Below, one piece after another: positions 21,787 to 35,110 of a stretch of DNA of 64,000 bases (the first letter of the stretch is position 1; each line of letters opens with the position of its first letter). The translations under genes and the position numbers were made by a program. Source of the DNA: Pisolithus tinctorius (lineage: Eukaryota; Basidiomycota; Agaricomycetes; Boletales; Pisolithaceae); assembly GCA_024663395.1 (NCBI GenBank), contig JANFAH010000008.1, positions 744,001-808,000 of the forward strand, read 5' to 3'. A model generated the notes under the pieces. That model was not told the origin of the DNA. It ran no database searches and saw only the letters and a program-made list of their open reading frames with translations.

Positions 21787-24700
21787 CTATGAGCTACATG
21801 CAAGCTTGGCAATTGGCTTGTAACATTGATGCCATTTGTTCCCATGAACCATTTGGCTCAAATCCAACTCTATACAACAACCTCTGGGTATGACTGTTGT
21901 GGTCCACATTGAGTAAAATGGGGACCTCATTGACATTGGTACCCAAAGCAGTAATTCACCCTTTGGACCTCTGATCCAGCCATCATTGTGCAGCTTAACT
22001 GGTTGAGCACATGGTGTCCCATCCTCCTGCAGGAGTCCACTGAGAAGTTGTTCAGTATCTTGAGTGCATGTGAAGAAATAGATGAGAAGCAGATGTGGCA
22101 TGATGTGATGGCTGAAATTGCTGTCAATAATGTAGAATACATTACAGGGGCAGTGTGCTTACCATCTCTTCTGTAAGATGGAACAAGTGGATTGCTCAGA
22201 TTGGATGAATAAAACTTCAACTGCTCATGGGTGCTGATCATATGTTCATATCCATTAGCATCCCACACCCTCACAGTCTTGTCCCAAGAGCCTGACACAA
22301 TCCCCTTTCCATCAGGGGAGAATGCAACTGACCAGACTTGATCTGTATGCCCCTCAAGATGGCTGCCAATCTGCAAACCTCTTTCAACATCCCACACCCT
22401 CACAGTCTGGTCATCTGAGCATGACACAATCCTCTTTCCATCAGGGGAGAATGCAACTGAAGACACAGCATCTGTATGCCCCTCAAGATGGCTGCCAATC
22501 TGCACACCTCTCTCAGCATCCCACACCCTCACAGTCTTGTCCCAAGATCCTGACACAATCCTTGTTCCATCAGAGGAGAATGCAACTGAAAAGATTGGCT
22601 CTGTATGCCCCTCAAGATAGCTGCCAATCTGCACACCTCTTTCAGCATCCCACACCCTCACAGTCTTGTCCCAAGATCCTGACACAATCCTGTTTCCATC
22701 AGGGGAAAATGCAACTGACCAAACTTGATCTGTATGCCCCTCAAGAGGGCTGCCAATCTGCAAACCTCTTTCAGCATCCCACACCCTCACAGTCATGTCC
22801 TTTGAGCCTGACACAATCCTCTTTCCATCAGGGGAGAATGCAACTGCAAAGACTTGATCTGTATGCCCCTCAAGATGGCTGCCAATCTGCACACCTCTTT
22901 CAGCATCCCACACCCTCACAGTGTTGTCATCTGAGCCTGACACAACCCTCTTTCCATCAGAGGAGAATGCAACTGAGCAGACTGCATTTGTATGCCCCTC
23001 AAGATGGCTGCCAATCTGCACACCTCTTTCAGCATCCCACACTCTCACAGTGTTGTCCTCTGAGCCTGACGCAATCCTCTTTCCATCAGGGGAGAATGCA
23101 ACTGAAATGACTCGACCTGTATGCCCCTGAAGATGGCTACCAATCTGCACACCTCTTTCAGCATCCCACACCCTCACAGTCTTGTCCCCTGAGCCTGACA
23201 CAATCCTCTTTCCATCAGGGGAGAATGCAACTGACCAGACATGATCTGTATGCCCCTCAAGAGGGCTGCCAATCTGCACACCTCTTTCAGCATCCCACAC
23301 CCTCACAGTCTTGTCCAAAGAGCATGACACAATCATCTTTCCATCAGGGGAGAATGCAACTGAAAAGACTTGATCTGTATGCCCCTCAAGGTGGCTGCCA
23401 AACTGCACACCTGTTTCAGCATCCCACACCCTCATAGTCATGTCCTTTGAGCCTGACACAATCCTCTTTCCATCAGCAGAGAATGCAACTGACCAGACAT
23501 GATCTGTATGCCCCTCAAGAGGGCTGCCAATCTGCACACCTCTTTCAGCATCCCACACCCTCACAGTCTTGTCCCAAGATCCTGACACAATCCTCTTTCC
23601 ATCAGGGGAGAATGCAACTGAAATGACTGCATGTGCATGCCCCTGAAGATGGCTGCCAATCTGCACACCACTGTCAGCATCCCACAGCCTCACAGTGTTG
23701 TCCTCTGAGCCTGACACAATCCTCTTTCCATCAGGGGAGAATGCAACTGAAATGACTGCATGTGTATGCCCCTCAAGATGGCTGCCAATCTGGATGCCTC
23801 TTTCAGCATCCCACACCCTCACAGTCTTGTCCCCTGAGCCTGACACAACCCTCTTTCCATCAGGGGAGAATGCAACTGAATTGACCTGATATGCATGCCC
23901 CTCAAGAATGCTGCCAATCTGCACACCTCTTTCAGCATCCCACACCCTCACAGTCTTGTCCTTTGAGCCTGACACAATCCTCTTTCCATCAGGGGAGAAC
24001 AGCAACTGAAATGACTCCTTCTGTATGCCCCTCCAAGCCAAGCAGTTGAGAAGCTGGCCAGTGTTCTAGGCCTCCTACAACTCCAGGGAGGGAAGAAAAT
24101 TTTGGCATGAGCATCATTGATAGCTTTGTCTTCACAGGAAGAAATGCCAGTGCAGAGATGTACACATGTGGTGCACTGTAAGAAATTGCACCATTGGAGT
24201 TTTGAATAAACCTGATACCATCTTCTACAAACCCCAATGTATCCATCCATCCATCCTGATTGGTCTATGCCCAGTGAGACAACATTAATGCAAATAGTTA
24301 TGTGAAACTCACCAGGAGCCATGTTTTAGCAGAAATCAGTGCTGCAGCAGCATTTCCAACTCCATCCAGTAGGCTCATAGCCTCAAGCCAAAATAGAATT
24401 TTTTCACTTCCACAAGAGCCTTTAGCAACTGTCCAAGGGCCAACTCCAATGTAGACTTCTGTAGATGTTGGGACCAGAATCGACAGGAGTAGGAGAAATG
24501 GGGCATAATGTTCTCGCTGATTCTCTTGGGTAAATCAATAACCTCTGCATTGCTCGAGTAGGAGCTGTCCAATCCACAAATGTTGAACCGAAGCTCGTCA
24601 TGAAGAATCCGCAAGGTGGCAGCAGCAAGGTTATACGAGCAAGAGGTGTCAATGAAGTAGACCCCACTCCGTGAATGATCAGTTAAGGAAGTCATAAGAG

Positions 24701-27184
24701 GATGCATGGAGGGCTCGGACAGGAAAGCGCCTGTCGACGATGCCACCTAGTAATGGGGACATGAACTCGAGGATGAGAACAACGTTATAGTGATCCTGCG
24801 GGTTTGGGAAATGTTTACGCATTTCGTCCAAGGCTGCCATAGGCAGAGGTTCGAGCGTCATCACGACCTGGTGCATTACGGAGCGGTATCGTTCAATGGA
24901 TTTCCCAGATGGCGGGATAACACTCTCCAAGATTGCGGCATAAGTTGAATCCAAGAGTGTTCTTCCCTCTTTGGACTGAAGAGAGATTACATCGTCATAG
25001 CGTTCCTTCACGGTTGTTCCCGCTCTGTTCGGCTTGATGTAGTCGCAGGCCAGACGCGCCCATTCAAATAAGCAGTCCGCTTTCCGGACAATCATCCGGA
25101 CCTCAGGCTCTCCGATGCCTGAAAGCTGACCAAGTTGCTTGGAGACATATAACTTGATGTCGCGTTGTGTCCATTCTGTAGGAACGTCGTCCAAGGAAAT
25201 TGCCTTCACATGTGGAGAGCCTCTCAACACACGTTCGATATCAGGCAAGGGGCGGGATGTTACGAACACACGGAAATTGTGGGGGAGATCGCCCGCCTGT
25301 GACTCAAGCACCGACAAGATGTGTCTCCGCGATTCTTCCAGGCCACTCTCGTCCAGCGCATCGATTACCACGGCCACGCTTCCAATTGTAGCACTCGACA
25401 TCTTCGACAACGGCTCCAAAATGAGTTTTTCCCACTGTAGCATGACATCGGAGGTAGTCTTGAGCGAATAGTCCTTCGCCAACTCATCGGCCAAAGCCCG
25501 CCGAAACGCAGGGTCTCGGTCCGCCAGATCACGTGCAATGGTCGTAAATATCTTTTCCTCACGACGCTCGGCTTGCCTGTCTCGGGCGAAGCAAAAGCAC
25601 GACCCGAACCCACCAGCATCCTTGAGCCACAAGGCAATGGTATGCGCGATGGCAGACTTCCCTCTGCCAGCCTGCCCGTGGAGCCAGAGAATGCGCGGGA
25701 CATTTCCATCTGTGCTGTTGATCCAGCTAACGATCTCTGTGAGGATCTCCGTTCTGGTACCGTCTAGGCACCTCTTGGTCTTACTGACCCCCGCACCCCC
25801 TGCGTAGGCCATCCCTTCGAGGCTCATATCTCCGCGTACGAGGCTCATATCCCCGCGCACGAGGTCCAGTTCCCCACGCGCAAGGTTCAGGTCTTCAAGT
25901 ACATGATGCACGTTGGTGTGAATATCCCGGACCGCACGGTCCCGGTACTGTTGCATCAGGTCGTTTAGCACCTTGATGTAACCATCGGTCGTGGTCCGCG
26001 TATCGGACACTATGTTTTTTCCCAATCTCTGCCCTGAGAACAGCTGAATCAATCAACCTTTCGATAAAAAGTGGAATCGACATACAAAAGCTTTTCGTCT
26101 CCGAATAATTCTTTATGAACCGGGCTGCATCACTTATCACCTGTGCAATTTCCCCTAAAGTTGCCTTCATACTATCGATGTTCCGGATGGTATCGTCCGC
26201 CAGAAGAAATTCATAGACTTTTCTGACTGTATCAAGGAGGTTGGACACCTCGTTGTCCAGGTCAGCTTGATTGATAAGCGACTGTAGGGAGCGGTGTGAG
26301 GTGAGCAGCGTGTATGCACCAGGATGTGAACGTACCTGAGCAGCCGCGGTTAAGATTCCAAGAGCAATCTGGGCATAGGGGTGAACCTGCGCACTTACAT
26401 CAGAGCCTGTGAATGAACATATGATAATGCACGTACCTGGGCGATAGTAGTAACGACGGAGTTAAAGGTCTTGAGGGGCTGGAGGTACGTGTTACTGAAG
26501 TTTTGGATATTTGCGACCGCAGTATCAGCCTGTGCAACGAGTTCAGTAGCCGTTTGGCCTATTCCTGGTATGGACGTCATGCCATCCAGGGCCTGTTGAG
26601 CAGTGTCGACTTCACTGCCGATCAATACCGAGACCGGACTGAGTGCGGCACTGGCGTCATTAGTAGGTTCAACAGCACTATTGCTGGTGTCGCCGCATGG
26701 TCCCAGTTGCAGTATCGGCATTCCTGACATGCAGTAGCCTGTAACTGGTCCTATTTCTGAGTTGTCGTTTGGCCTTTGAGTCTGTCCAGCAAGAGGCACT
26801 CAAGGTCATCGCAAGCAATGGGATAAGGCAGACGACACACATCCTGAGTTAGAGCTCGCTTGATTTTGTTCTCGTTGCAGCATGCGCACCCCCAGCGGCA
26901 TACGTATCAGCGACTTCTGCTGCGACGGAACCTCGGTTCGACCGATGGAAGATATGCTTCATCACCTGCAAGCGCCCTCCGGGAGAAAATCCCTGACGTT
27001 CCAGCAATCGAGGATACGTCACGAGCGGGAGTCTGAGGCGGCTCTTGCGGCTGTTTCTTTGTGGATCGGCGACTATGATCGCCCGCAGGGAGATTAGTTA
27101 CTTACCGAGACAAAGTTAGATGCAGAGCCAGATGGCTTTGTAGATCCGAAAGAGGCGATGTTTCTTAGATTGCTTGCGAGCCAT
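21787..27184 (-). pseudogene. NACHT-WD40 NLR pseudogene N1
   Basis: Same layout as N4: start ATG at 27184, helical N-terminal exons, NACHT (about 24.7-26.05 kb, with GQAGRGKS and VVIDALDES), linker, 14 WD40 repeats (about 22.2-24.0 kb) and C-terminal tail. Compared with N4 it has indels in exon 1 (about 27150), exon 2 (about 26815, shared with N2), after the NACHT (about 24685), in the linker (about 24411), at the first WD40 repeat (about 24000) and in the tail (about 22057). A single protein cannot be made. The 14-repeat array itself stays fully open, with differences at the usual variable positions. Confidence 0.8.
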
Positions 27185-27666
27185 TGAGAAATCAATATTT
27201 GATTCAAAGTCACTGGATGGGGTCGACGATTGAGGTTGTGGATGTGGAAACAAGAAAAGGTTAAAGTTGCAACAGGCGCCGACATGCTGTAAACACGTTG
27301 CTTAACTTCTCAGCGCATCAAAACGAAGATCAGTTTGAACTTGAATGTACACACGGAAAACATCTGATCTTACCACCATCGTACTGATACATTCGGTGTT
27401 GGGATGGTTGGGAGGGGGTACGTATGCACTCCTATTCGTGGGACTTCGCCTTTCGCGCATTCTAATTTATCGCCTGTTCTCGACCCCAGCTGTGCTCAGA
27501 TGAGCTTGCCATGAGAGAAAAATGTAAAAATTGTTGCCATGTCCTTGGGCGACAGCACCGACCTTAGAATCGAAATATCTCGGGAACCAGAGCAGCTAGC
27601 GTCTTAATTTCTTCAGATTTGGAATCCCCAGACTCGACCACAGGGCACTTCAGCAAAGATTTCTGG
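27185..27666. promoter_or_regulatory. 5' flank of N1 with embedded kinase fragment
   Basis: Upstream region of the minus-strand NLR. Bases about 27427-27510 match kinase coding sequence (K1 17481-17560; shared CACTCCTATTCGTGG and TTTCGCGCATTCTA), in plus orientation and thus antisense to NLR transcription. The same fragment is in all NLR 5' flanks. No TATA box could be assigned. Confidence 0.5.
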
Positions 27667-28000
27667 TTTTCTACAAGCTCTCCCCCCACGCAGAAGGTGC
27701 TGATATGACTGTGCTTGAGGTGCGTCTGCTTTGCATGCAGTGCCGTTGTGTGAGTGATATACGGATTTCTTGTTTTTACAGAGTGCTTGCTGCCATACTC
27801 CCATCTACTGGTCGACTTACGGAGGTATGGCAACTCTGATAACATGAGCCTCTGGAAATTTCATCGTGTATGTGATGACTGCACAGGGGGTCTAATTGAC
27901 AGCGAGGCTGGTATTCAGGCTTTCTAGGACCGGCTTGATGATATCCTTGGGTACGAAGACCATATGGACAATTCCTCAGGTGCTCGCCATTTTACCTCAA
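27667..28000 (+). pseudogene. Glycoside-hydrolase-like gene relic (gh2)
   Basis: Two exon-like pieces of the GH-like gene remain: about 27667-27719 (EGADMTVLE, followed by a GT) and about 27780-27960 (VCDDCTGGLID, ILGYED). A stop interrupts the second (CTTTCTAGG). It is noncoding. Confidence 0.65.
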
Positions 28001-28249
28001 GGTAGGGGACGATCATATACCTCCGTGACTGATGTCAATTACGCTGGACCAGACGTTTCGACGGGTTCGCATTGCTCTCAGGCACCAATGACTATACTAC
28101 TTCCTGAACATTTGGACGAGAGTACCATGTATTAATATCATCGGTACTTGTGTAAGTGGGCGTGAATTGCTGTGGGAAGTCTACGCGAGCGGGAGAGAAA
28201 GACCGACAGCAGAAGTTCGAGGCTGCCCACGCCTGCCGTCGAGAAGAAA

Positions 28250-28750
28250 GTCGGAACACAAGCCTTCGTAGCTAGGTGAACCAACAGAGACAGCGATATA
28301 CATCTGAAACGAGAAGATGCACAATCTGAGATATGAGATAGAATCTGGAAAGACGTAGATGAGGGTGTAAGTTCGTAGATCACAAGGTGAGTGCGATTTA
28401 GTGTGTGGGGAGAAAGCCGCGTGACGCCAGGCTGACTCGAGCGAGCATGCCCAAATGCCGAGACGGCGAGCGCACTTGAGAGGGTCACGTGACTGAGAAG
28501 CGGTTGGGATGAAGAGAGATGAAGAGAGGAATCGAAAAGGAGTGCGCGAAAAGATGCAACGCGGCTTGGCTTTCTGAGCGCGTAAGAGCGGACGAGTGGA
28601 AGGAGATCTGAGAGGAGGCCACAAGACCGACCAAACACGCTAAGATGTGAAAGGGAGGCGGGCGGGAGAGCAAACAACTGAGGAGTATATGCGAGAACAA
28701 AGCGTGCTCGGATGCCAGACTAGGAAGGTCGAAGACGAAGAGTAAACGTC
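28250..28750. promoter_or_regulatory. Kinase upstream block with GTCACGTGAC site
   Basis: About 490 bp present upstream of K2, K3 and K4 but absent at K1. It contains the 10-bp palindrome GTCACGTGAC at 28484-28493, a CACGTG core recognised by bHLH factors such as Cbf1-type regulators. The 179-codon minus-strand frame across 28138-28677 is Ser/Leu-rich, without a domain, and probably chance. Confidence 0.45.
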
Positions 28751-29080
28751 CACCCTCCCCCTTCTCTTTTGCCGTGCTTCTAGCATCCGATCAAACGCGT
28801 CGCTGGCAACGCTCTGTTGTTTACTAGATCGTCCACTGAGAGTCTGTCGTGCAACCAACCAGTTCGCTCGCTCCACCCACCGTGTGCTGTCCAAGACCGA
28901 AATACGCTCTCTCCACTCACCTCTCCTTCGTGTTACTGCTATATATTGCATGCAACCCAACCGCCATTAGACAAAAGTCTTCTACGTTCGACCCCCAGGC
29001 ACGCACGCGAATTGACTCCAACTTCAGCTGTGGCGAACCACCGAATCCCGTTCTCGCCCGCAATCTTCTCTGACCATTAA

Positions 29081-32000
29081 ATGGCACATCAAAACTACGT
29101 TTCGGACGGCGTTGCGGGTCCCAATAAGCTCTCATCGCGGCTTGCTTCACTCAGGATGTTCAAACCCAAGTCTGGGTCTGGGTCTGGTTCAACTGGTACG
29201 TCTACGAACGTAACATACCAGCACTCCAGTCTTGACTCACTCGACGCGTTTCATACCCCCCAAAAAACAGATTCGTCATTGTTCTCTCCGCCACCCCCAC
29301 CTAAAGATAACGCGTACAGCACATCTTCCAACTCACCCTCAAACGCTCCCTCCGCATTCAATCCCTCTTCAGTAGTTCAGTTAGCTCACTATCGCCTTCA
29401 TTGAGTCGTGCACCATCATAAGGCCAACCTTTGAGCTCAGATTTAAACGCTGTCACACCACTGACATCAGGCAGCTTTGGCGCACCACCATATGGGTCCG
29501 CTGGACCACATACTGGGGTTTTGGGACGCGGCATGACAGATCCGCCTGTCCCGTCAGGTTCGGGTGTATCATTAAGATCAGTCAGCAGAGGTGGGGAGCA
29601 TGTGGCGACTCCGGCTATGGACGGATCAACTGATTCGAGCGGTTCGTTTCCCCCAAATCCAAATCGTACACGTTTGGCGTACTTGCTGCGCAACACACAG
29701 ACATAAACGCGATGCCGAAATCTAAAAGTGTCTCTAGTCAAGCTGTCTTGGTTGGGCAAGAGAAACAAGTCTCGGAGAGATTTAAGCGAGAGTGCGAGCG
29801 CCAGTGAATTCAAGGAGAGCGGGAGAGAGGAAGGCGACGAGGGAATGTCAAAGCCTTGGAACTTTCAGGTTAACCCCCTATCGTGGGACCAGAACAGCGC
29901 TAGCACGGTGGCGACATATTGTTTCACCTGGAATTTGCGATCGAACTTACGCGGATACGCCGACGACGATTGCATTTGGACCTATCATAGCATCACAAAC
30001 GTGTCGACGAACGGTAGGTCTATCTACCCTAGTGTATGGTTTCGACTAATGTATGGAACCTAGTTACACCGGTCTCCCACCGTCGTGGACTACCGCTCTT
30101 TCTACCGCTGGCTTTGACGAGGAAGAGATCGCCGCTATCCATGCGCGTCGTAAGGCCGCCACCGCCGCCGTAAATGTGAAGAACGGGTACGTCTTTATAG
30201 TCTTCAATGAATGCTGGCTGATTCGATACATACTCCGGTGCAGCTCTAATGCTCCAAGTCCTCATACGCAGTACTCTTCAGCTCGTCCCGCATCGCCGGT
30301 ACTGCGCAATCCAGTACCTCGCAGTTCAAGTCTTGCTGGGCTCCGTGTAGACCCCCCCGCCAACGCTTACCATTGGGACCGGTTCTGGCCTTACGAGTGC
30401 CACAGGGAGCAATCGTACCCCGTCACCGCGAACAACAGGATTCGGAGTTCGGACATTGATACCAAATGGATTCCTTGGTTCGAGAGGAGGGGATAGCGCA
30501 AGCACCGCGAGCGGGAATCGAAGTCGCAGTGGTAGTGTCAATCGTGCGGATCTGGGGCTGGGGAGCAGTCAGAGCCATTTGTCATGGTGGACGGGAGCAG
30601 TGGATGCTGCTGGAGGGATTGAAGATGAGAGTCTCATCGAGCAGTTCCCATATGATGTGGCTTAGCATCATGACACATGGAACCCCATTCTGCACAGTTG
30701 CTCAGTGCACTTGCGGTGACACAAGTACAGACGACACCTCGAGGACCTCAAGTTCAGCGTTCCCAGTCCGAGACAGGAAACGTCCCCTTTCCGAGTCCGG
30801 GCACTCCTATTCGTGCGGCTTCACCTTTCGCGCATTCTACTTCTTTGCCTGTTCCCGCCCCAAGAGGTCATGCTAATTCTAGCTCCAGCCGTACCACAGA
30901 CTCATCCATCTATCATGGCAGTGCGTCTCCCTCGCCATCCCCGTCGCATTCACAATCTGGCCAGCGAACTGCCTCTTCAGTACCACGTACGCCTCCTCGG
31001 CGGGTTTATCATGTTGCCAATGCGTCTTCAGACTCTAGCTATGGTGACCCTCCTCCGGCATATGCATCACCTGTGCGAGGAGAGACATTCCGACGCGAGA
31101 AAGAAGTATCACGCGAGGGTGCAGCTCCTGCTGGCTCATCGAGTCCCCTACCACTGTCTCGCCCGATACCGTCAATACCTATACCGGGAACTGCTGAACG
31201 CAGTCAAGTAAGCAAGTGCAGCACTTCCGTGGGGAGTTCGAGTGGGCAAGGATCCAGTCACGATGGTCTGTATGATATCGACCCATTCGATGCTAGTGAC
31301 ATACCCGCAACAGTGGAAGACGTGTTGGATATATCAGCTGCCAATTCATCCCTATACTTTGACGACAACGACGATGCAGAGCAGCAGCAGGATAATATAG
31401 ATCTTGCCACGCAGCGGCAGCGCTTGCTTTCCCCGACGCCGCCTCTCGTTATTGACAAGCGTCTAACGCGTGTGGCAAGTCTCATGACGCAAGCGCCGCG
31501 GATCTCATTCCATCAAGAGGGGAGTTTGGAGGACTGGACGTCATCATTATTTAGTGCGATCAGCAGTGACGATGCGACGGCCAGTGGTAATGACAATAAG
31601 CGGTCGAGTATGGCAGTCAAGGTTCGCAGGATACTGGCAGCCCCTCAGGAAAGCGAGGAGGACGAGAAGGCAGAGCGGCGATTGACATTACGACCGCTGT
31701 CTCCTCCCGCACCGAAGGTTACACCGTCGCCCATGTCGCCGGCACCAAAATTGCCAGACGTGTCGTTTGGTAGGAACATATCTATCGGGGAACATGTCAG
31801 GAAAGCTAGGCCACCCTCACCAGAGGAGGAAGAGGAAGAGGCGGAGGCGGAGGCTGCAGAGACCGAAGCTAGGGAAGTGGTGTCTAAGGGTACAGACGAG
31901 CCCCGTGAGCTATTATCGATCCTGTCCCCTTCACTTCCTGACATTTCGTTCGGCTTGAATGTGTCCTCGCTTGGCAAAGATCTACTTCCCTCAGTCATTC

Positions 32001-34570
32001 CCTCAGTCACATTACCCTCAGCCTGCGTCAGTGAAACCGACCCAGAAAGTGCCCCTCCACCACCACCTAAGGTGAAGCCTAAGTCGTCTTTGCCATCCCT
32101 CGCGCCGCCCAAGCCAAGTGGCACCGTTGGGGCTGACGGGAAGTCACCGGTATCACCGTTTCTTCGCTGTGGACCCAAACCTCTCCCCCTCCCAATTCCT
32201 CCCGACCAAATCCGAGCTCAACTACGTCCTTCCAAATCAGAGCACGGTCGTTCGTCTTCTCAAGCACAGGCAGCCAATTCTCAGTTACAGCCACAATCTC
32301 AGCCTGTTCCTAGTGTTTGCCTGGTGGAGCCCTCGTCGTCGCAATGTAGCTCCCGACGTGAATCGTCTTCTAGCCTTGCCCCCAGGTCGAACGCAGGGGA
32401 TCGAGATTCTGCAGTGTCTACGGTCACTGTTACACAGGCGACGATCGTCGTGGTCAAGGGACAAGCGGTACGGCGTGCGGTAGCAAGTGTCATAGACCCT
32501 GACTTGATCTCTCCTCCGTCGACGGCCAAGCGAGACAGTTTTGCCTCTGCCTTTGGTATATCACGAGCAGTTTCTGACGCACAGCCTGACCAAGAAACAA
32601 GTTATGAGCCCGAGGAAGAAGAATCCTTGCAAGTTGATCATCAGGATGACGATGGAGATGGACAGTCTTTGCTTATTTCTGGAACCAGCTCCGGCCCACC
32701 CTCATCGCCATCTCCTACATGGCCTGCGCCACCACCTCCGCCTGCGGAGTTGGACAAAGATGCCACCCCACGTCCCGTTTCGCGGTTCAGGACGACATCC
32801 TTGCAACGACTGAGTCAGATAACGGGCCTCATGGGTGGCATGATCGCCTCGCCACGTACTTCGCACTTTCCTCATATCAGTTCTGAGACTACGTCTCCAA
32901 GCGACAGCATTCCCCTTCCAACGCCGAAGGGCTCTGTTGTCCCGCCTCCACCACCACCGAAAGGAAAAGGCATGATCGCACCCGAGGCAAGAATGATGGT
33001 GTCAGCGACGGATACGTTTGGTGGTGTAGACGAGGAGAGTGAAGATGAGACGGCCGCCGAATCTCCGTATGCGCGCTCGGCACCTTCACGGAAGAGTTCT
33101 GTTGCACCTTCTTTACGTTCTGTTGCGTCGCAGTCGCAGTTATGGTCTCCCATCACATCGTCGCCCCGAACGGGGGCTCAGATACCTTCAGCTACTGTAC
33201 CTCATCCGCTATTGGCACCCCTGCGCACTTTCATCAGCCCTATAGACCCGTCAACTCGATTTACGGACCTCGTGGAGATAGCAGAAGGGGAGAGCGGTTC
33301 TGTCTACGCTGCGCGTATACCGCAGGGGCCGTTGCCCTCTGGGCGTGGCTTCGATACGGAGCGACCGATACCCGCAGAGACGTCTCATGTTGCTATCAAG
33401 CGTATAGTGTTACCCCCGGTATCGTCGGTAGCTTCGTTAAGTGGGGAGGACGAGTCCTTGCTTAGTATTAAGATCGCATCTCTCTTGCACGAACTCACGC
33501 TTTTAAAGAATTTGGAACATGAGCACATTCTTCTCCTCGACGGCCTGTATGTCCACACGAGTGCCGACGTAAACGATGGGGAAGACGACAATTCAGCGGA
33601 ACACTCAAGTGCGAGTACGGCGGTTGCACTCGATACCTCACTTTGGATACGGATGGAATTGATGGAGCGCTCTCTGGCGGATGTGATTGCACTCGTGGCG
33701 GAGGGTCTTGCGCTTCAGGAGAGGATGGTGGGACGGTTTATAAGCGATGTAAGAGCCAAGCAATTTTGCGTTCCCCTCCCTCTATTTGGGTGGTGTCTGA
33801 TTTAACTGATAAATGCTAGGTTCTAGTTGGACTCGATTACTTGCAGAAGCAGCATATTGCACACCGGGACGTAAGGAGTGATAATCTATTGCTCAACGCT
33901 GCAGGTGTAGTGAAGATCGGTGAGTCCGTCTCCGTTGAGTCTGTCATCCACACGTGTTGACGATGGTTCGTCCTAGCCGACTTTTCAAATGCCATTCGAG
34001 TCACGGAGAACGCAACGATGGTTACGGGTGCTGTAGGTGTTATCTATTGGCAGGTGAGGCTTGCGAATTGGCCCAGACACGAACGCGCGGGACTAATGTG
34101 ACTACCCATAGGCTCCAGAAATGAGAGCTGGTCCGTACGATGCGCTGAAAGTCGATGTCTGGTCTGTCGGTGCGACCGTGTGGGAGCTGGCGGAAACAGT
34201 CCCACCATTCTCGATCCCAGCCTCTCCGAGCTCGCAGACCACGTTCTTACCACCGAACTCGAAGCATCTCGGTTCGCAGTGGCCTCCGTTGTCGCACCCG
34301 GAACACTATTCCAAGGGATTCCATGAATTTCTGAGGCTTTGTGGGGCGGACGCGGCTGCCCGGCCTTATGCTGAGGAATTATTGAACGTAAGTAGTTTGG
34401 CCGTACCTCTGAAATCAATCGGGAGACGGTAATTTGACCGATGTCAATTACAGACGCAGTTCATTCGCAACGCGTGTGGTCGTGCGGTCATCCGTCAGGT
34501 GCTCACGCAATGCAGGTCCATGGAAGAGGCAATGGTGGCACGGGACAGTGCAGCTAGCCAACATTCATGA
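29081..34570 (+). pseudogene. PAK-like kinase copy K2, N-terminal half broken
   Basis: Compared with K1: a 7-nt deletion at about 29360, a TAA at 29419-29421 replacing a Gln codon, small indels near 29670 and 29738, a 9-nt deletion removing the GTAAGC donor at 29869, an extra C in the C-run at 30352-30358, and indels near 30550-30600. The CRIB microexon reads HHKRVDE, losing the second His of the HxxHV core. From 30677 the frame is open for 1042 codons, and the kinase-domain exons (VAIK, HRDVRSDN, DFS, APE) and their splice sites are intact. A shorter CRIB-less kinase is therefore conceivable, but a promoter for it is not evident. Confidence 0.78.
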
Positions 34571-35110
34571 TTTGTGCGTGGTAGGCTATGTCACAGCTGT
34601 TCCGCTACTTGTGTTATTTATATGTGCTTTTGGGTCCACTGGTCACTCGAGAGAGGGGCGTGGGTTGAAGTTGTGGTAACTCGACGCTGAATCTTCTCTG
34701 GCTAGCTATCATGCGATTGATTACATACCGATATTCCATTACACTTTGCTGTTTCTCTTTTGCATCAGCAGCTCGATTACACAATCCCTCAACGTTTATG
34801 TATACCCTTGACAAAAGATACTCACTAGGTTGAACGTCTGCTTTGTGTTGGCAACAGTTCTACATGTCTGAGATCTTCAACCTTCACTGTAAGTCTGGGT
34901 CCAACCATAAATAACTCAACTTACTGGCACAATTGTTTGGGCACAGTTGCATACATTTTGTGCAAGTTCCCTTGCACTTCTTGGTGTGCTATTGATTGTA
35001 GCAAGCATGTCATTCAGCAGATTCTACTTACTGAGTTGATGTCCTATAGAAAACAAAAATGCAGTAGCTTATACACAAGCAAGGCTCAGGATCCACACAG
35101 TACATATATA
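34571..35110. other. Convergent intergenic region K2/N2
   Basis: About 540 bp, nearly identical to 21246-21786, with presumed 3' UTRs of the two convergent genes. Nothing else is seen. Confidence 0.45.

Larger units (their letters stand above)
14795..27660. repeat. Amplified cassette unit 1 (gh1-K1-N1)
   Basis: First copy of a segment repeated along the window. Equivalent landmarks are offset by about 12.8 kb (gh relic) and 13.3 kb (kinase start) from unit 2. It holds a GH relic, kinase K1 on + and NLR N1 on -, convergent, with the NLR 5' flank at the right end. It differs from the other units by lacking about 490 bp of the kinase upstream region. Confidence 0.85.

Noticed and set aside
22250..24000. 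129-bp direct repeats considered as CRISPR or satellite array
   Set aside because: Repeats are contiguous coding WD40 units without spacers, in a eukaryotic gene.
28138..28677. 179-codon minus-strand frame conserved upstream of K2 and K3
   Set aside because: Ser/Leu-rich without a domain; the near-identity between copies is explained by recent duplication, it is shortened and altered at K4, and it is absent at K1.
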